From: Lewinellaceae bacterium
GTDB taxonomy: Bacteria; Bacteroidota; Bacteroidia; Chitinophagales; Saprospiraceae
Length of the DNA stretch: 48,756 bases
Assembly: GCA_016712415.1 (NCBI GenBank)
Contig: JADJRC010000031.1
Coordinates: 1-48,756 of the forward strand
Reading direction: 5' to 3'
Shown: positions 28,560 through 37,810 of the stretch, piece by piece
Layout: the number at the start of each line of letters is the position of its first letter
How positions within the stretch are numbered: position 1 is the first letter of the stretch
Translations under genes and position numbers: made by a program
Notes under the pieces: generated by a model
Database searches by the model: none
What the model was told of the DNA's origin: nothing
What the model saw: the letters and a program-made list of their open reading frames with translations, nothing else

Positions 28560-30665
28560 TCACGATATCCTGCTCCACACCCGCGCCTCTTTCCCTTCCG
28601 TTGCCAGATGCTCCCTGAGCCGCACATGCTCCGGCGTCGTCAGGCCGGGGTCGGTTTCGAGGATACGCGTGGCGATTTCGCGCGCAGCGGCAAGCACCTG
28701 CCCGTCGCGCGCCAAGTCGGCGAGCAGGAAGCGCAGCATACCACTTTGCTGGGTGCCTTCTATGTTGCCGGGACCCCGCAGGCGAAGGTCGGTCTCGGCG
28801 ATTTCAAAACCGTCGTTGGTACGCACCATGGTCTGAATGCGCTCGCGACCCTCGGCGCTGAGTTTGAAAGAAGTCATAAGAATACAAAAAGACTGGTCGG
28901 CGCCGCGCCCCACGCGCCCGCGCAGCTGGTGCAACTGCGAGAGGCCGAAACGCTCGGCATTTTCGATGACCATGACCGAGGCATTGGGCACATTTACGCC
29001 TACTTCGATAACCGTAGTGGCTACCATGATCTGGGTTTCGCCATTGACGAAGCGCTGCATCTCAAAATCCTTGTCGGCGGCTTTCATTTTGCCATGAACG
29101 ATGCTGATCTGGTACTGCGGCGGCGGAAAATCGCGGCTCAACGCTTCATAGCCCGACATGAGGTTCTGCAGGTCCATCGTCTCCGTCTCTTCAATCATGG
29201 GGTACACTACATACACCTGCCGCCCCTTGGCAATCTCGTCGCGCATAAAACCCTGCACACGCAGACGGTGGTGCTCGTTTTTGTGCATGGTCGAGATCGG
29301 CTTGCGACCCGGCGGCAGTTCGTCGATCACTGATACATCGAGGTCGCCATAGAGGGTCATGGCCAGCGTGCGGGGGATAGGCGTGGCCGTCATGACCAGC
29401 ACATGCGGTTGACCGGCAGGATTCTTTTTCCAAAGCGCGGCGCGTTGTTCCACACCGAACCGGTGTTGCTCGTCGATGATACTGATGCCCAGGTTTTTGA
29501 ACTGCACCCAATCTTCAATGAGCGCGTGGGTCCCGATCACGAGGTGCATCTCTCCCGATGCGAGTTGTTCGAGTATGGCCGCGCGTTTTTTGCCTTTGAC
29601 GGAGCCCGAAAGGAACCCGATGTTCACGCCGAGGTCGCCGAGCAGTTCGGTGATGTTGATAAAATGCTGCTGGGCGAGTATTTCCGTAGGCGCCATCAGG
29701 GTGGCCTGGAAGCCGTTGTCGAGGGCCATGAGCATGGTCATCAGCGCCACAACGGTTTTGCCGGAACCGACATCGCCCTGCACCAGCCGGTTCATTTGTT
29801 TGGAGGAGCCGAGGTCGGCGCGAATTTCTTTCAGTACACGCTTTTGAGCGCCGGTGAGTTCAAAAGGCAGTTTTTCCTGAAAAAAGGTGTTGAAGTAGTC
29901 GCCGATCTTTTCAAAAACAAAACCGCGAATGGTGTCTTTACGGCGGGTGCGAATCTGGAGGAGCCGCAGTTGAAGGAAAAACAACTCTTCGAATTTCAGA
30001 CGCCGGGTAGCCGCATCGAGTTCCTGCTGGTTTTCCGGAAAGTGTATGCTGCTGAGCGCTTCCCAGCGAGAGGTGAGTTTGAACTGCCCTCTCAGATAAT
30101 CAGGCAGAGTTTCGGGCATATCGGCGGCAGAAAGACCATCGAGCAAGGTACGCAGGAGTTTGCGCAGCCCCCGGGCGTCCAGGCCTTTTTGGGTGAGTTT
30201 GTCGGTACTGGGGTAAACCGGATCGAAGGTGCGCGCTTTTTGGGTATTGTCGGCGCTCGCCTCTTCCATCTCCGGGTGGGTGATGTTGAAACGCCCGTTG
30301 AATTCGTTGACGCGACCAAAAACGATGTACTCTTTTCCGACAACCAGGCTCTTTTCCAGCCATTGTATGGCCTGGAACCACACCAGTTCCATCATGCCCG
30401 ATTCGTCGCGCAAACTGCCCACCATGCGTCTGGCGCGGCCTTCGCCGACGGTTTCCAGGCGTCGCAGCGTGCCGCGCAGTTGTACCTGTTCGCCTTCGTC
30501 GTGGATGTCGCGTATGCGGTGGAATTTGGTCCGGTCAATATACCGGAACGGGAAATGGAACAGCAGATCGCGGCAGGTGAAAATGCCCAATTCCTTTTTC
30601 AGCACCTCCGCGCGTTGCGGACCGACGCCTTTGAGGTATTCAATGTTGGAGTCGAGGGTAGGCAT
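28560..30665 (-). CDS. recG: ATP-dependent DNA helicase RecG
   Basis: RecG remodels stalled forks and branched DNA. This 701-residue protein is intact and of normal length. The N-terminal wedge/OB domain has QLRGTLRRLETVGEGRARRM and YIVFGRVNEFNGRFNITHPE. Helicase motifs follow: Walker A LVQGDVGSGKTVVALMTMLM, motif Ia APTEILAQQH, SGSVKGKKR, GTHALIEDWVQF, the DExH-type box IIDEQHRFGVEQRAAL, and VMTATPIPRTLAMTLYGDLD. The C-terminal part has VVYPMIEETE, ATTVIEVGVNVPNASVMVIE and QLHQLRGRVGRGADQSFCIL, which contains the motif VI arginine finger. The start at 30665 is supported by a promoter element about 25 bases upstream. Confidence 0.97.
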   Translation of the reverse strand: MPTLDSNIEYLKGVGPQRAEVLKKELGIFTCRDLLFHFPFRYIDRTKFHRIRDIHDEGEQVQLRGTLRRLETVGEGRARRMVGSLRDESGMMELVWFQAIQWLEKSLVVGKEYIVFGRVNEFNGRFNITHPEMEEASADNTQKARTFDPVYPSTDKLTQKGLDARGLRKLLRTLLDGLSAADMPETLPDYLRGQFKLTSRWEALSSIHFPENQQELDAATRRLKFEELFFLQLRLLQIRTRRKDTIRGFVFEKIGDYFNTFFQEKLPFELTGAQKRVLKEIRADLGSSKQMNRLVQGDVGSGKTVVALMTMLMALDNGFQATLMAPTEILAQQHFINITELLGDLGVNIGFLSGSVKGKKRAAILEQLASGEMHLVIGTHALIEDWVQFKNLGISIIDEQHRFGVEQRAALWKKNPAGQPHVLVMTATPIPRTLAMTLYGDLDVSVIDELPPGRKPISTMHKNEHHRLRVQGFMRDEIAKGRQVYVVYPMIEETETMDLQNLMSGYEALSRDFPPPQYQISIVHGKMKAADKDFEMQRFVNGETQIMVATTVIEVGVNVPNASVMVIENAERFGLSQLHQLRGRVGRGADQSFCILMTSFKLSAEGRERIQTMVRTNDGFEIAETDLRLRGPGNIEGTQQSGMLRFLLADLARDGQVLAAAREIATRILETDPGLTTPEHVRLREHLATEGKEARVWSRIS

Positions 30666-30690
30666 GGGTTTTTATCATTTCGTCATTGGG

Positions 30691-30698
30691 CAAATGTA
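30691..30698 (-). promoter_or_regulatory. Bacteroidota -7 element of recG
   Basis: Read on the minus strand the bases are TACATTTG, a perfect match to TAnnTTTG, 25 bases before the recG start. The upstream DNA is A/T-rich, but no clear -33 TTG was found. Confidence 0.55.
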
Positions 30699-30759
30699 AC
30701 ATAGTTTGTTTTAAAAATAATAGTCGGGGCAAGGGAAATCCATATTAAAGGCCGGCTCC

Positions 30760-32331
30760 TTACCCGTCCAGCATATCGAGCAGCCAATCTTTTTCCGTCA
30801 GGATTTCTTCCTTTTCGATCTGCGCCCTTAAACCGGCCACGGCTTTGGCGTCGTTGAAATCGAGTGCCATGAGTTGCTGGGTGTAGCGCACCATGCGGCT
30901 GTAGTTGGTGCGGTAGTGACCGGTAGCTGTATGGCGGCGGATAAAATTTTTCATGCTGGCCAGGTGGCTGTCGAGCAGGTCGAACTCGGCGGTTTCATAG
31001 TATATTTTCAGTTGCAACGTTTTGGCGATCAGGTTGTTGATCAGGTCTTTGTAATCGGAGCGTTGAAGGTTGAGCAGGGCGGTTTTAAAGTCGCGGCGGG
31101 CGTAGGCGATGCGCGCGAGGTTGAGACCGGCGGTGGCTTCCCGCCAATGGCGTTCGAGGCGGGGTTTGTATTGCAGCACGAATTGTTCCGCCCAGTCGAG
31201 CTCGCCCGTGCGCAGGGCAATGGCCGCGATGTTGTTAAAGGCAAAGCGCGACAGCAGTCCGTTTTCCAGCAGCAGGTCGCGTTCCAGGGCGCCTTTGTAG
31301 AGATCAAGTGTCGCGCTGAGCCAGCCCCGGGCTGATTCGTTGATTTTTTTCACTCCGAAATTGATGGCCAGCAAGTACAGGGCGCGCAGTTCCTCTTCCG
31401 GAAAAAGGGCGGCATGCCGGATCAGCATGTCGCGAAACACGTCAAAATAAGCGTCGGGTCGGGCGTCGGTCAGAAACCTGTAACAATTGTAGTACAGCCC
31501 GATGGCGGGGGTTGCATTCAGTTGCCGGGCTTCTACATGGGCGAGTACCGGCGCCAGCAGGCCAATATGATAGTCGGTGCTGAACACGGCCTGGTGCGAC
31601 AGTGCCAGACAGGCCAGTTGCAGTTTGCGGGCGATAAAGGCGGTGTCCATCAGGTCGGACACAGCCTGCAGGTTGAGCGGCTGGTTGCGGTGCACGGTGC
31701 TGTCGAAGCGATATTGCTCCCATTCAAGCAGGTTGAGGTCGTGGTAATAACCAGCATGGCGCCAGGGCAGGCGCTCCCGGCTCTGGCGCGCCTCGCGTTG
31801 GGTGATCTGGAAGTGTTTGGCGAGGTTGCGTTTGCGGTAGGCAGCGGCCAGGCGGATTTTGGCGCGACCCTCATCTTCAAATTTTTCGCGGTACATCCAG
31901 AAGTGCTCGAGCAGGGCAAGCAGGGCGCTGTTGGCGAGGCGCAACCCCACCCCCGACCCCTCCTCCGATGGGAGGGGAGACGGGCTACCCGACGCATTTC
32001 GCGTTGAATCTCCCCTCCCATCGGGGAAGGGTTTGACCGCAGCCCATGCACCTTTTGCCTTATTCGATGAGAAGGGAGGCGCGTTACCCGAGGGGTTTTG
32101 TATCGCGTCTCCCCTCCCATCGGGGGAGGGGTCGGGGGTGGGATTGATCGCTACCCACGCGCCCTCCTTCTCAGGCGCTACTCCCTTTTCCCGGCATTGC
32201 AGCAGGTACTCATACAGCGCCACTACCTGCTGTTTGGTGTTGAAAAAGGGAGAGCGCACAAATTTGCCGAATTCGCGCAATTCGACCGGGGTTAGCGTAG
32301 AGAACGCTTCATAGAGCAGTGTTTTTTCCAT
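30760..32331 (-). CDS. Hypothetical helical-repeat protein carrying in-frame palindromic repeats
   Basis: I do not recognise a named family. The protein starts MEKTLLYEAFSTLTPVELRE, FGKFVRSPFF, as in a group of Bacteroidota-specific proteins of about 450 residues that look helical throughout. From about residue 140 on it is made of helix pairs typical of TPR-like solenoids (MDTAFIARKLQLACLALSHQ; ALRTGELDWAEQFVLQYKPR; LNLARIAYARRDFKTALLNL). No signal peptide or membrane segment is seen. Between residues about 63 and 129 sits a low-complexity stretch, encoded by two copies of the family 1 palindrome (31945-32143), which adds about 66 residues including PTPDPSPDGRGD and SPLPSEEGSGVG. Without it the protein would be of the ordinary length. 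The frame stays open through the insert. Confidence 0.7.
   Translation of the reverse strand: MEKTLLYEAFSTLTPVELREFGKFVRSPFFNTKQQVVALYEYLLQCREKGVAPEKEGAWVAINPTPDPSPDGRGDAIQNPSGNAPPFSSNKAKGAWAAVKPFPDGRGDSTRNASGSPSPLPSEEGSGVGLRLANSALLALLEHFWMYREKFEDEGRAKIRLAAAYRKRNLAKHFQITQREARQSRERLPWRHAGYYHDLNLLEWEQYRFDSTVHRNQPLNLQAVSDLMDTAFIARKLQLACLALSHQAVFSTDYHIGLLAPVLAHVEARQLNATPAIGLYYNCYRFLTDARPDAYFDVFRDMLIRHAALFPEEELRALYLLAINFGVKKINESARGWLSATLDLYKGALERDLLLENGLLSRFAFNNIAAIALRTGELDWAEQFVLQYKPRLERHWREATAGLNLARIAYARRDFKTALLNLQRSDYKDLINNLIAKTLQLKIYYETAEFDLLDSHLASMKNFIRRHTATGHYRTNYSRMVRYTQQLMALDFNDAKAVAGLRAQIEKEEILTEKDWLLDMLDG
31945..32143. repeat. Two palindromic elements (family 1), in frame inside the hypothetical gene
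   Basis: The left copy has arm CCCCACCCCCGACCCCTCC at 31945-31963 and a shortened right arm ending near 32030. The second copy runs from a partial arm at about 32070 to the full right arm ending GGGGTCGGGGGTGGG near 32143. The DNA between them (about 32031-32068) resembles the host codons just beyond the outer end: GAWAAVK against GAWVAIN. This suggests that host sequence was duplicated with the element. Confidence 0.88.
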
Positions 32332-32521
32332 AAATTTTCCGGGAAGAACAAAATACCCAATACAAAGTAAATTACTTTTTTCTCATAAAATATTGATTTA
32401 TAGTATTTTTAAATTTTTTATGATAAAAAATACCATACAAATTTAAAAATTTGTCTTTGTGCAGCCGGGCAGCAATGCGAATTTTTGCAGTATCAAAGTC
32501 TGCATAAAAACAACGATTCCT
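32332..32521. promoter_or_regulatory. AT-rich divergent promoter region
   Basis: These 190 bases between two divergent genes are strongly AT-rich, with long A and T runs at 32370-32450. The closest -7-like string on the plus strand is TGTCTTTG at about 32451-32458, one base off TAnnTTTG. It is the only place from which the large secreted protein gene can be transcribed. Confidence 0.4.
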
Positions 32522-35500
32522 ATGATACCCATTCGCTACTTCTTATCCGCGCTAATGCTCTGTTTACTCGCCGGCGCAGGGCGCATCCAGGCCCAATGCA
32601 CTTCTGATGCCGGGACCATCACCCTGCCCCTGACGACTACATGCGAGGGCGCCGATTTTTCCGTTATACACAACGGTAACATGAACCTCGATGCCAATGA
32701 TATCCTGGTGTACGTCGCCTTCAAGGGTGCATCGCCGAATGCCGGCAATGTGCTGGCTACTTCTGCCAATGGCAACTTTACCTACCAGGGTGGTTTCCTG
32801 GCCAATTCCCCCATACAAATAGCTGCCGTGGTGGGCAATGATCTCGGCGGTACCGTCGATTGGGGCGACCCCTGCCTGTCCATATCGCCGGCGTTTGATC
32901 TGGAGATTGCTCCGACACCGCCCCTGACTGTATCGCCGTCGGGAATATTGACCTGTGCGCAATCGACGGTAACCGTGACGGCATCGTCGTCGCAGCAAAA
33001 CCTGAGTTATGCCTGGTCGACCGGCGAAACCACGGCCGCTATAACCGTTCCGCAACCGGGGTTGTACAGTGTAACCGTAACCAACCAGTTTGGCTGTTCA
33101 GCACAAGGCAATACAACGGTTTTCCAGAATTTCAATGTTGTGCAACCCGATGCAGGGCCGGACCAGGTACTCACCTGCGCACAGCCGACTATCACGTTGA
33201 CCATTTCAAATCTGGGACCGACATATACATTTTTATGGTGGGGCCCGAATGGTTTTGCTTCCACTCAACTAAATCCGACCATTTCCCAACCGGGAACCTA
33301 TACTTTGGTTGTGACCAATACGGCCAACGGCTGTACTGCTACTGACAATGTAAACGTTACTGCGGATGTAGCGGTGCCGTTGGCCAGCGCTGGGCCGGAT
33401 GTGGGCATCCCTTGCGGTGGAGGCACGGCTACACTGGAGGGATCGGCGACGCCTGCAGGTTCATCCTTCTTATGGACAGGCCCGGGCGGCTTCGCAAACA
33501 CCAGCCAGAACCCGTTTGTATCCGGGTCGGGAACGTATACCCTCATCGTAACGGCGCCGAACGGTTGCACCGCTACGGATGTGGTGACCGTTTTCCCGGG
33601 GCCGGTTATTGATCCGCAAAATTTCAGTGTGACCCAGCCAGGTTGTGGCGGTGATAATGACGGGGCGATCGAATTGACGACCCTGCCTGCCGGCGGCCAG
33701 GCGCCGTTCGATTTCGCCTGGTCTGGTCCAAACAATTACATTTCAAATGCCGAAGATATTCAAGGCATAATCGCCGGGACATATACGCTGGCGGCCACCG
33801 ATGCAACCGGATGTACTTTTTATGCCATGGTAAATGTTGCACAGCCCCTGCCGTTATCCCTGATTACCACCAGTCTTGTCGTACAAAACGTATCGTGCAA
33901 CGGCGGTTCGAATGGCGCTATTTCCTTCAATGTAACGGGCGGCACACAGCCATATTCTTATTCGTGGACACCCATGTTTCCAAATACGAACAGCCTGACA
34001 AATTTGCTCCCCGGCATCTATTCCGTAACTGTTACAGACGCCAATAGCTGCACGGCGGCATTGCAGCCGTTTACCATTACACAGCCGGCCCCGTTAGCCA
34101 TCACTTTCACAAACGCGATCACCTCCTGCAACACGATCGATGTAACCGCAACGGTGGGAGGCATCGTTCAGCCTGTTCAGTTCATCTGGAGCTCTGGAGT
34201 CGGCGGAACCGCCTCCGGCAGTTACACGACAGAATTTACACAATCCGGCACTTACACCCTCACCGTCACCACTGCCAACGGCTGTACACAGGTCAGTACC
34301 ATCAATATAACGGTTGATGCAAGCATTTGCGGTTACCTGAATGGCAGCGTTATGCACGATCTGTCAGAAGACTGCATTGCCGATATCGGTGAGCCCGGAC
34401 TGTCCGGCTGGCTGGTGAAGGCGGAAGACATATCGGGAAATACCTTTTACGGGACGACCGACAATGCCGGAAATTACCTGATCGGCGTGCCGCTCGGCTC
34501 ATACGAGGTGTCGGCCATCACACCGAACAGTCTGTGGTTGTTGTGCGGGCCCGGCCCGGCTACTCTCGTGCCGGTCGCCGGCGATACATTCTTTGCCGGC
34601 AATATCCCGGTCAAAAAACTGGCCGGTTGTCAACAATTGACGGTTTCCATCGGAACAGGAACCTTAAGGCGCTGTTTTTCAAACAATTACTATTACGTCA
34701 ACTACTGCAACGAAGGCACAGCCCTCGCAGAAAATGCCTTTGTGCTGATTACGCTCGACCCGTTTATGACCCCGCTGTCAGCGTCAAAGCCCTATACCAA
34801 TCTGGGCAATAATGTATTGCGCTTTGAACTGGGCGATCTGGATATCGGCGATTGCGGCAACTTTTACCTGCAGGTCCAAATCAGTTGCAGCGCCGTGTTG
34901 GGTCAGACGCACTGCACCGAGGCGCACATTTACCCCGACAGCACCTGTCTGCCTCCCAACCCGTTGTGGTCGGGCGCCGAACTCAAACTGAACAGCCAAT
35001 GCGACGCCGACTCCGTGCGATTTTTCCTCGAAAATATCGGCGCAAACGATATGAACGGCGCTGTAGATTATATCGTGATCGAAGAATCGGTCATGCTGAT
35101 GCAGGGCAGCGTGCAGCTGGACGCAGGGGAATCCCTCACCCTGCCCTTCCCGGCCAACGGCAGCACCTGGCGCGTGGAAGTAGGCCAGGTGCCTTTCTTC
35201 CCGGGCTTGTCGGTACCCGCATTGTCGGTGGAGGGCTGTACCCAGGGCAGTGTATTTTCCACAGGCTTCCTGACGCAGTTCTCCGTAAACGATGCTGATC
35301 CCTGGGTCGACATCGACTGCACGCAAAACATCGGCTCCTACGACCCGAACGACAAACAGGCCTTTCCCGAGGGTTACGGCGCAGCGCATTACATCCGTCC
35401 CGGCACGGAGCTGGAATACCTGATCCGCTTCCAGAATACCGGCACCGACACGGCCTTCACCGTCCGCATCGTGGATACGCTTTCGACCTGGCTCGACCCG

Positions 35501-36040
35501 ACCAGCATCAAACCCGGCGCGAGCAGCCACCACTACCAGTTTGACCTCACAGGGGCGGGCATCGCCACGTTTTTGTTTGAAAATATCCTGCTGCCCGACA
35601 GCAACGTGAACCAGGCCGGCTCCAACGGGTTTGTGAAATTCAGCATCCACCCCCGCGTCGACGCACCGTTGGAAACGGTCATCGAAAACGACGCAGCTAT
35701 CTACTTCGACTTCAACGATCCTGTCATCACGAATACGGTGTTCCACCGGCTGGGCGAAAACTTTGTCGTCGGCACCTGGCAGCCGCACCAGCCCGGCGCG
35801 GAAGTCAGCATATCACCCAATCCCTTCGGCGACCGGACTACCCTGGCCATCAAAGGCTTGAAAAAAGACGGCAGGCTGCGGCTTCAGGTGTTCGATTTGC
35901 AGGGCGTGCTCGTGCGGGAACAGGCCTCCGGTTCTGCAGTTTTCCAATTGGAACGAGGCGACTGGCAGGCAGGAGTCTACCTGTTCAGCATCACGCAAGA
36001 CGGAAAATCGGTGGGAAGCGGGAAGTTAATCGTACATTGA
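32522..36040 (+). CDS. Large T9SS-secreted surface protein with Ig-like and SprB-type repeats
   Basis: The ATG at 32522 is chosen because it begins a signal peptide (MIPIRYFLSALMLCLLAGAG, RIQAQ); the frame is open further upstream. The mature protein of about 1150 residues has several Ig/PKD-like repeats with the phrase YAWSTGETTAAITVPQPGLY or GTYTLVVTNTANGCTATDNV (about residues 140-420). SprB repeats follow (QNVSCNGGSNGAISFNVTGG, TQPYSYSWTP, about 460-560), then an SdrD-B-like fold (GYLNGSVMHDLSEDCIADIG, about 620-700). A conserved DUF11-like domain comes next (SYDPNDKQAFPEGYG, ELEYLIRFQNTGTDTAFTVR, FDFNDPVITN), and a Por C-terminal sorting tail ends it (VSISPNPFGDRTTLAIKGL, GVYLFSITQDGKSVGSGKL). 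SprB itself is a gliding-motility adhesin; here only a surface adhesive role can be inferred. A strong terminator follows the stop. Confidence 0.9.
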   Translation: MIPIRYFLSALMLCLLAGAGRIQAQCTSDAGTITLPLTTTCEGADFSVIHNGNMNLDANDILVYVAFKGASPNAGNVLATSANGNFTYQGGFLANSPIQIAAVVGNDLGGTVDWGDPCLSISPAFDLEIAPTPPLTVSPSGILTCAQSTVTVTASSSQQNLSYAWSTGETTAAITVPQPGLYSVTVTNQFGCSAQGNTTVFQNFNVVQPDAGPDQVLTCAQPTITLTISNLGPTYTFLWWGPNGFASTQLNPTISQPGTYTLVVTNTANGCTATDNVNVTADVAVPLASAGPDVGIPCGGGTATLEGSATPAGSSFLWTGPGGFANTSQNPFVSGSGTYTLIVTAPNGCTATDVVTVFPGPVIDPQNFSVTQPGCGGDNDGAIELTTLPAGGQAPFDFAWSGPNNYISNAEDIQGIIAGTYTLAATDATGCTFYAMVNVAQPLPLSLITTSLVVQNVSCNGGSNGAISFNVTGGTQPYSYSWTPMFPNTNSLTNLLPGIYSVTVTDANSCTAALQPFTITQPAPLAITFTNAITSCNTIDVTATVGGIVQPVQFIWSSGVGGTASGSYTTEFTQSGTYTLTVTTANGCTQVSTINITVDASICGYLNGSVMHDLSEDCIADIGEPGLSGWLVKAEDISGNTFYGTTDNAGNYLIGVPLGSYEVSAITPNSLWLLCGPGPATLVPVAGDTFFAGNIPVKKLAGCQQLTVSIGTGTLRRCFSNNYYYVNYCNEGTALAENAFVLITLDPFMTPLSASKPYTNLGNNVLRFELGDLDIGDCGNFYLQVQISCSAVLGQTHCTEAHIYPDSTCLPPNPLWSGAELKLNSQCDADSVRFFLENIGANDMNGAVDYIVIEESVMLMQGSVQLDAGESLTLPFPANGSTWRVEVGQVPFFPGLSVPALSVEGCTQGSVFSTGFLTQFSVNDADPWVDIDCTQNIGSYDPNDKQAFPEGYGAAHYIRPGTELEYLIRFQNTGTDTAFTVRIVDTLSTWLDPTSIKPGASSHHYQFDLTGAGIATFLFENILLPDSNVNQAGSNGFVKFSIHPRVDAPLETVIENDAAIYFDFNDPVITNTVFHRLGENFVVGTWQPHQPGAEVSISPNPFGDRTTLAIKGLKKDGRLRLQVFDLQGVLVREQASGSAVFQLERGDWQAGVYLFSITQDGKSVGSGKLIVH

Positions 36041-36069
36041 CGAGAACCAAAAGTTAAAGGCAGTACCCG

Positions 36070-36107
36070 AACACCCCGGCCGGATTTTCCGGTCGGGGTG
36101 TTTTTTG
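36070..36107 (+). terminator. Rho-independent terminator of the large surface-protein gene
   Basis: A GC-rich hairpin AACACCCCGGCCGGA / TTTT / CCGGTCGGGGTGTT is followed by a T-run (TTTTTTG) at 36101-36107. It lies 30 bases after the stop of the large secreted protein. Confidence 0.9.
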
Positions 36108-36199
36108 TACTGCGGACTTCCAAGTCCGCGGTGGGCCGGGCGGCGGATTTGGAAATCCGCAGTACAGCATGCAGAACGGACCTGGAAGTCCGTTGTACT
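36105..36199. repeat. Palindromic repeat with core GGATTTGGAAATCC / GGACTTCCAAGTCC
   Basis: The inverted arms TGTACTGCGGACTTCC... (36106-36129) and ...GGAAATCCGCAGTACA (36143-36166) pair over 24 positions. The two differences are matched, because each arm also forms its own short palindrome. A third related palindrome, AACGGACCTGGAAGTCCGTT, follows at about 36176-36195. The core is the same family as at 11698-11778. Confidence 0.8.
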
Positions 36200-36302
36200 T
36201 TAGCGTTGCACCTTGATCAACAACCAGTTTCGGGCCTATGTCGACATCATCTGAAAAATCGAAAAAACTTTTGGAGGAGATTAATGCCCGCAAGGCACGA
36301 AA

Positions 36303-36336
36303 CACCAGTTTCGCAAACAGCGCAGCGAAACTGGTG
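36303..36336. repeat. 12-bp inverted repeat CACCAGTTTCGC
   Basis: CACCAGTTTCGC at 36303-36314 pairs with GCGAAACTGGTG at 36325-36336 around a 10-base loop. A second weak hairpin CTTCGA...TCGAAG follows directly. It lies just past the end of the minus-strand DUF1772-like gene and may act as its terminator, though without a T-run. Confidence 0.6.
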
Positions 36337-36348
36337 CTTCGAAGTACT

Positions 36349-36822
36349 TTATCGAAGCGAATAAATCCTGTGCAGGGACACAAAGGACAGGCAAAGCCCG
36401 ACTACCAGCATGAACGTACGCAACCAGTTCATGGTGTTCCATTCCGACCACGCCTTTTTGAGCGTTTCCACATCGGTCAGTTGGGCTGTTTCCCACAGGA
36501 TGGCGTTGCGCGGGAAAAAATAGGCGAAGGTGAACATCTCTGTCGCAACGTACATCGCGAAGGCAGCGCCGAGGTAAACCCGGGCGGCGGGAGCTGATTT
36601 CCAGAAAATTATCAGTGCCAGTAGCGCGAGCACCTGGTTGACGGGGGAATACACCCGGAAAAAGTTTCCGGGATTGACTGTTTTGAAATACTCCCGCGCT
36701 GCGGCGATGGAGTTGGGAATGTCGCTCCCCCAGGATCTGGCGTCTATCAGAGAGTTGTAGAAGTTGACGAATACCAGCCCGGCGGCCATGCTGATGGAGG
36801 CAAATAAAATGATGTTTTTCAT
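36349..36822 (-). CDS. DUF1772-like small membrane protein
   Basis: The start at 36822 (MKNIILFASISMAAGLVFVN) is preferred over the longer open frame because it opens directly with a membrane helix. The 157-residue protein has four predicted helices: residues 3-20, VYSPVNQVLALLALIIFWK, AARVYLGAAFAMYVATEMFT and NWLRTFMLVVGLCLSFVSL. The motif NSLIDARSWGSDIPNSIAAA after helix 1 is like DUF1772 or anthrone-oxygenase-like proteins. The reaction is unknown. It follows the AraC-type regulator on the same strand with a gap of about 50 bases, so that regulator may control it. Confidence 0.65.
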   Translation of the reverse strand: MKNIILFASISMAAGLVFVNFYNSLIDARSWGSDIPNSIAAAREYFKTVNPGNFFRVYSPVNQVLALLALIIFWKSAPAARVYLGAAFAMYVATEMFTFAYFFPRNAILWETAQLTDVETLKKAWSEWNTMNWLRTFMLVVGLCLSFVSLHRIYSLR

Positions 36823-36875
36823 GTTTTCAATTTTTTCTGCAAAGGTGGCCGCAGGCCGGTGCATCAAAATTGAAT

Positions 36876-37703
36876 TTATCGGACATCTTCAAAAATGTGC
36901 CCCTCCACGTCGCTTTTCATTCGCCGGTATGCTCCCGGCGTCATCCCGGTGAAAGCCCTGAACGACCTGATAAAATGAGACTGGTCGGAAAAATGGCATT
37001 GGTGGGCAATTTCCGTCAGGGTCAGGTCGCCGTCGTGGATCAGGTGAACCGCGCGAAGGTATTTTTTGTAGAGCAGCATTTCTTCGGTGTTCATCCCCGT
37101 CGCTTCGATGATCTTTCTGGATAAATGCCTTGGCGAATAACACAACGTACGGGCGAGCGCCGTCACCGACAGGTCGTGCTGTCGGGCGCCGGTCAAAAAA
37201 TGGCTCATCAGTTCTTCCCGGGGCTCGCGTTCGGGGAACCTGCTTTCGAGCCAACGCAAAAAAACGGAGACCCTGGCTTCAAAACTGTCCTGTTCGGCAA
37301 GTTGATGCCACAGGGAACGGAATCCCGAATCGAGCAGGGTTGCATCAACGAGGGTATTCGAAAATTCAGAAGCGGGCGTTCCGAAAATATCTTTTACCGC
37401 CAGGGGCTGAAATTGCACCCCGAAAAACACCTGTTTCCCGGGTAGCCGCAGTTCTATCGGCGCGGTGTTGAAGCCGTTGATAAAGCAGTCCGACACGCGA
37501 TACGGCTTGTCGCCAATCCGGGAAAGAAGAGGCGAACTGTCGTCGAGGTTGAAAATGACCTCCACTACACCTTTGGGAATGATGAGCTCTCTTTGTAAAG
37601 GCGTGTGTCGTTCCATCTGCCAGATGGCCTGGACGGCATGACTGACATGCGGGGATGGCGGTATGTAAAGGCTGCTGTTCAATTTGGCTGGAAAGTTCGT
37701 CAT
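36876..37703 (-). CDS. AraC-family transcriptional regulator
   Basis: The start at MTNFPAKLNSSLYIPPSP (37703) is chosen for its fit to the family; the frame runs further upstream without homology. The N-terminal half is a cupin-like sensing domain (LQRELIIPKGVVEVIFNLDD, LRLPGKQVFFGVQFQPLAVK). The C-terminal AraC DNA-binding domain has two helix-turn-helix units: HDLSVTALARTLCYSPRHLS with RKIIEATGMNTEEMLLYKKY, and LTLTEIAHQCHFSDQSHFIR with SFRAFTGMTPGAYRR, the latter the classic AraC signature. The ligand is unknown. A 27-bp palindrome about 110 bases upstream is a possible binding site. Confidence 0.9.
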   Translation of the reverse strand: MTNFPAKLNSSLYIPPSPHVSHAVQAIWQMERHTPLQRELIIPKGVVEVIFNLDDSSPLLSRIGDKPYRVSDCFINGFNTAPIELRLPGKQVFFGVQFQPLAVKDIFGTPASEFSNTLVDATLLDSGFRSLWHQLAEQDSFEARVSVFLRWLESRFPEREPREELMSHFLTGARQHDLSVTALARTLCYSPRHLSRKIIEATGMNTEEMLLYKKYLRAVHLIHDGDLTLTEIAHQCHFSDQSHFIRSFRAFTGMTPGAYRRMKSDVEGHIFEDVR

Positions 37704-37810
37704 TTGACGCAAAAGCGGGAAAAAAGGTTGCGAAAAGGAAGTCAGGGGATGCTTCCGGGGGTGTAGAGGCTTGCGCAATAAGTTTTCCGGCACGGCAGGG
37801 AGCATCGAAC

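Noticed and set aside
29403..30704. 433-residue plus-strand open frame over recG
   Set aside because: Antisense shadow of an intact, strongly conserved gene; no motifs of its own.
36238..36597. Small plus-strand frame starting MSTSSEKSKKLLEEINARKA
   Set aside because: The first 45 residues look gene-like and a TACTTTAG string lies upstream, but the frame then runs antisense into the DUF1772-like gene and crosses an inverted repeat. It could be a gene remnant; not enough to call.
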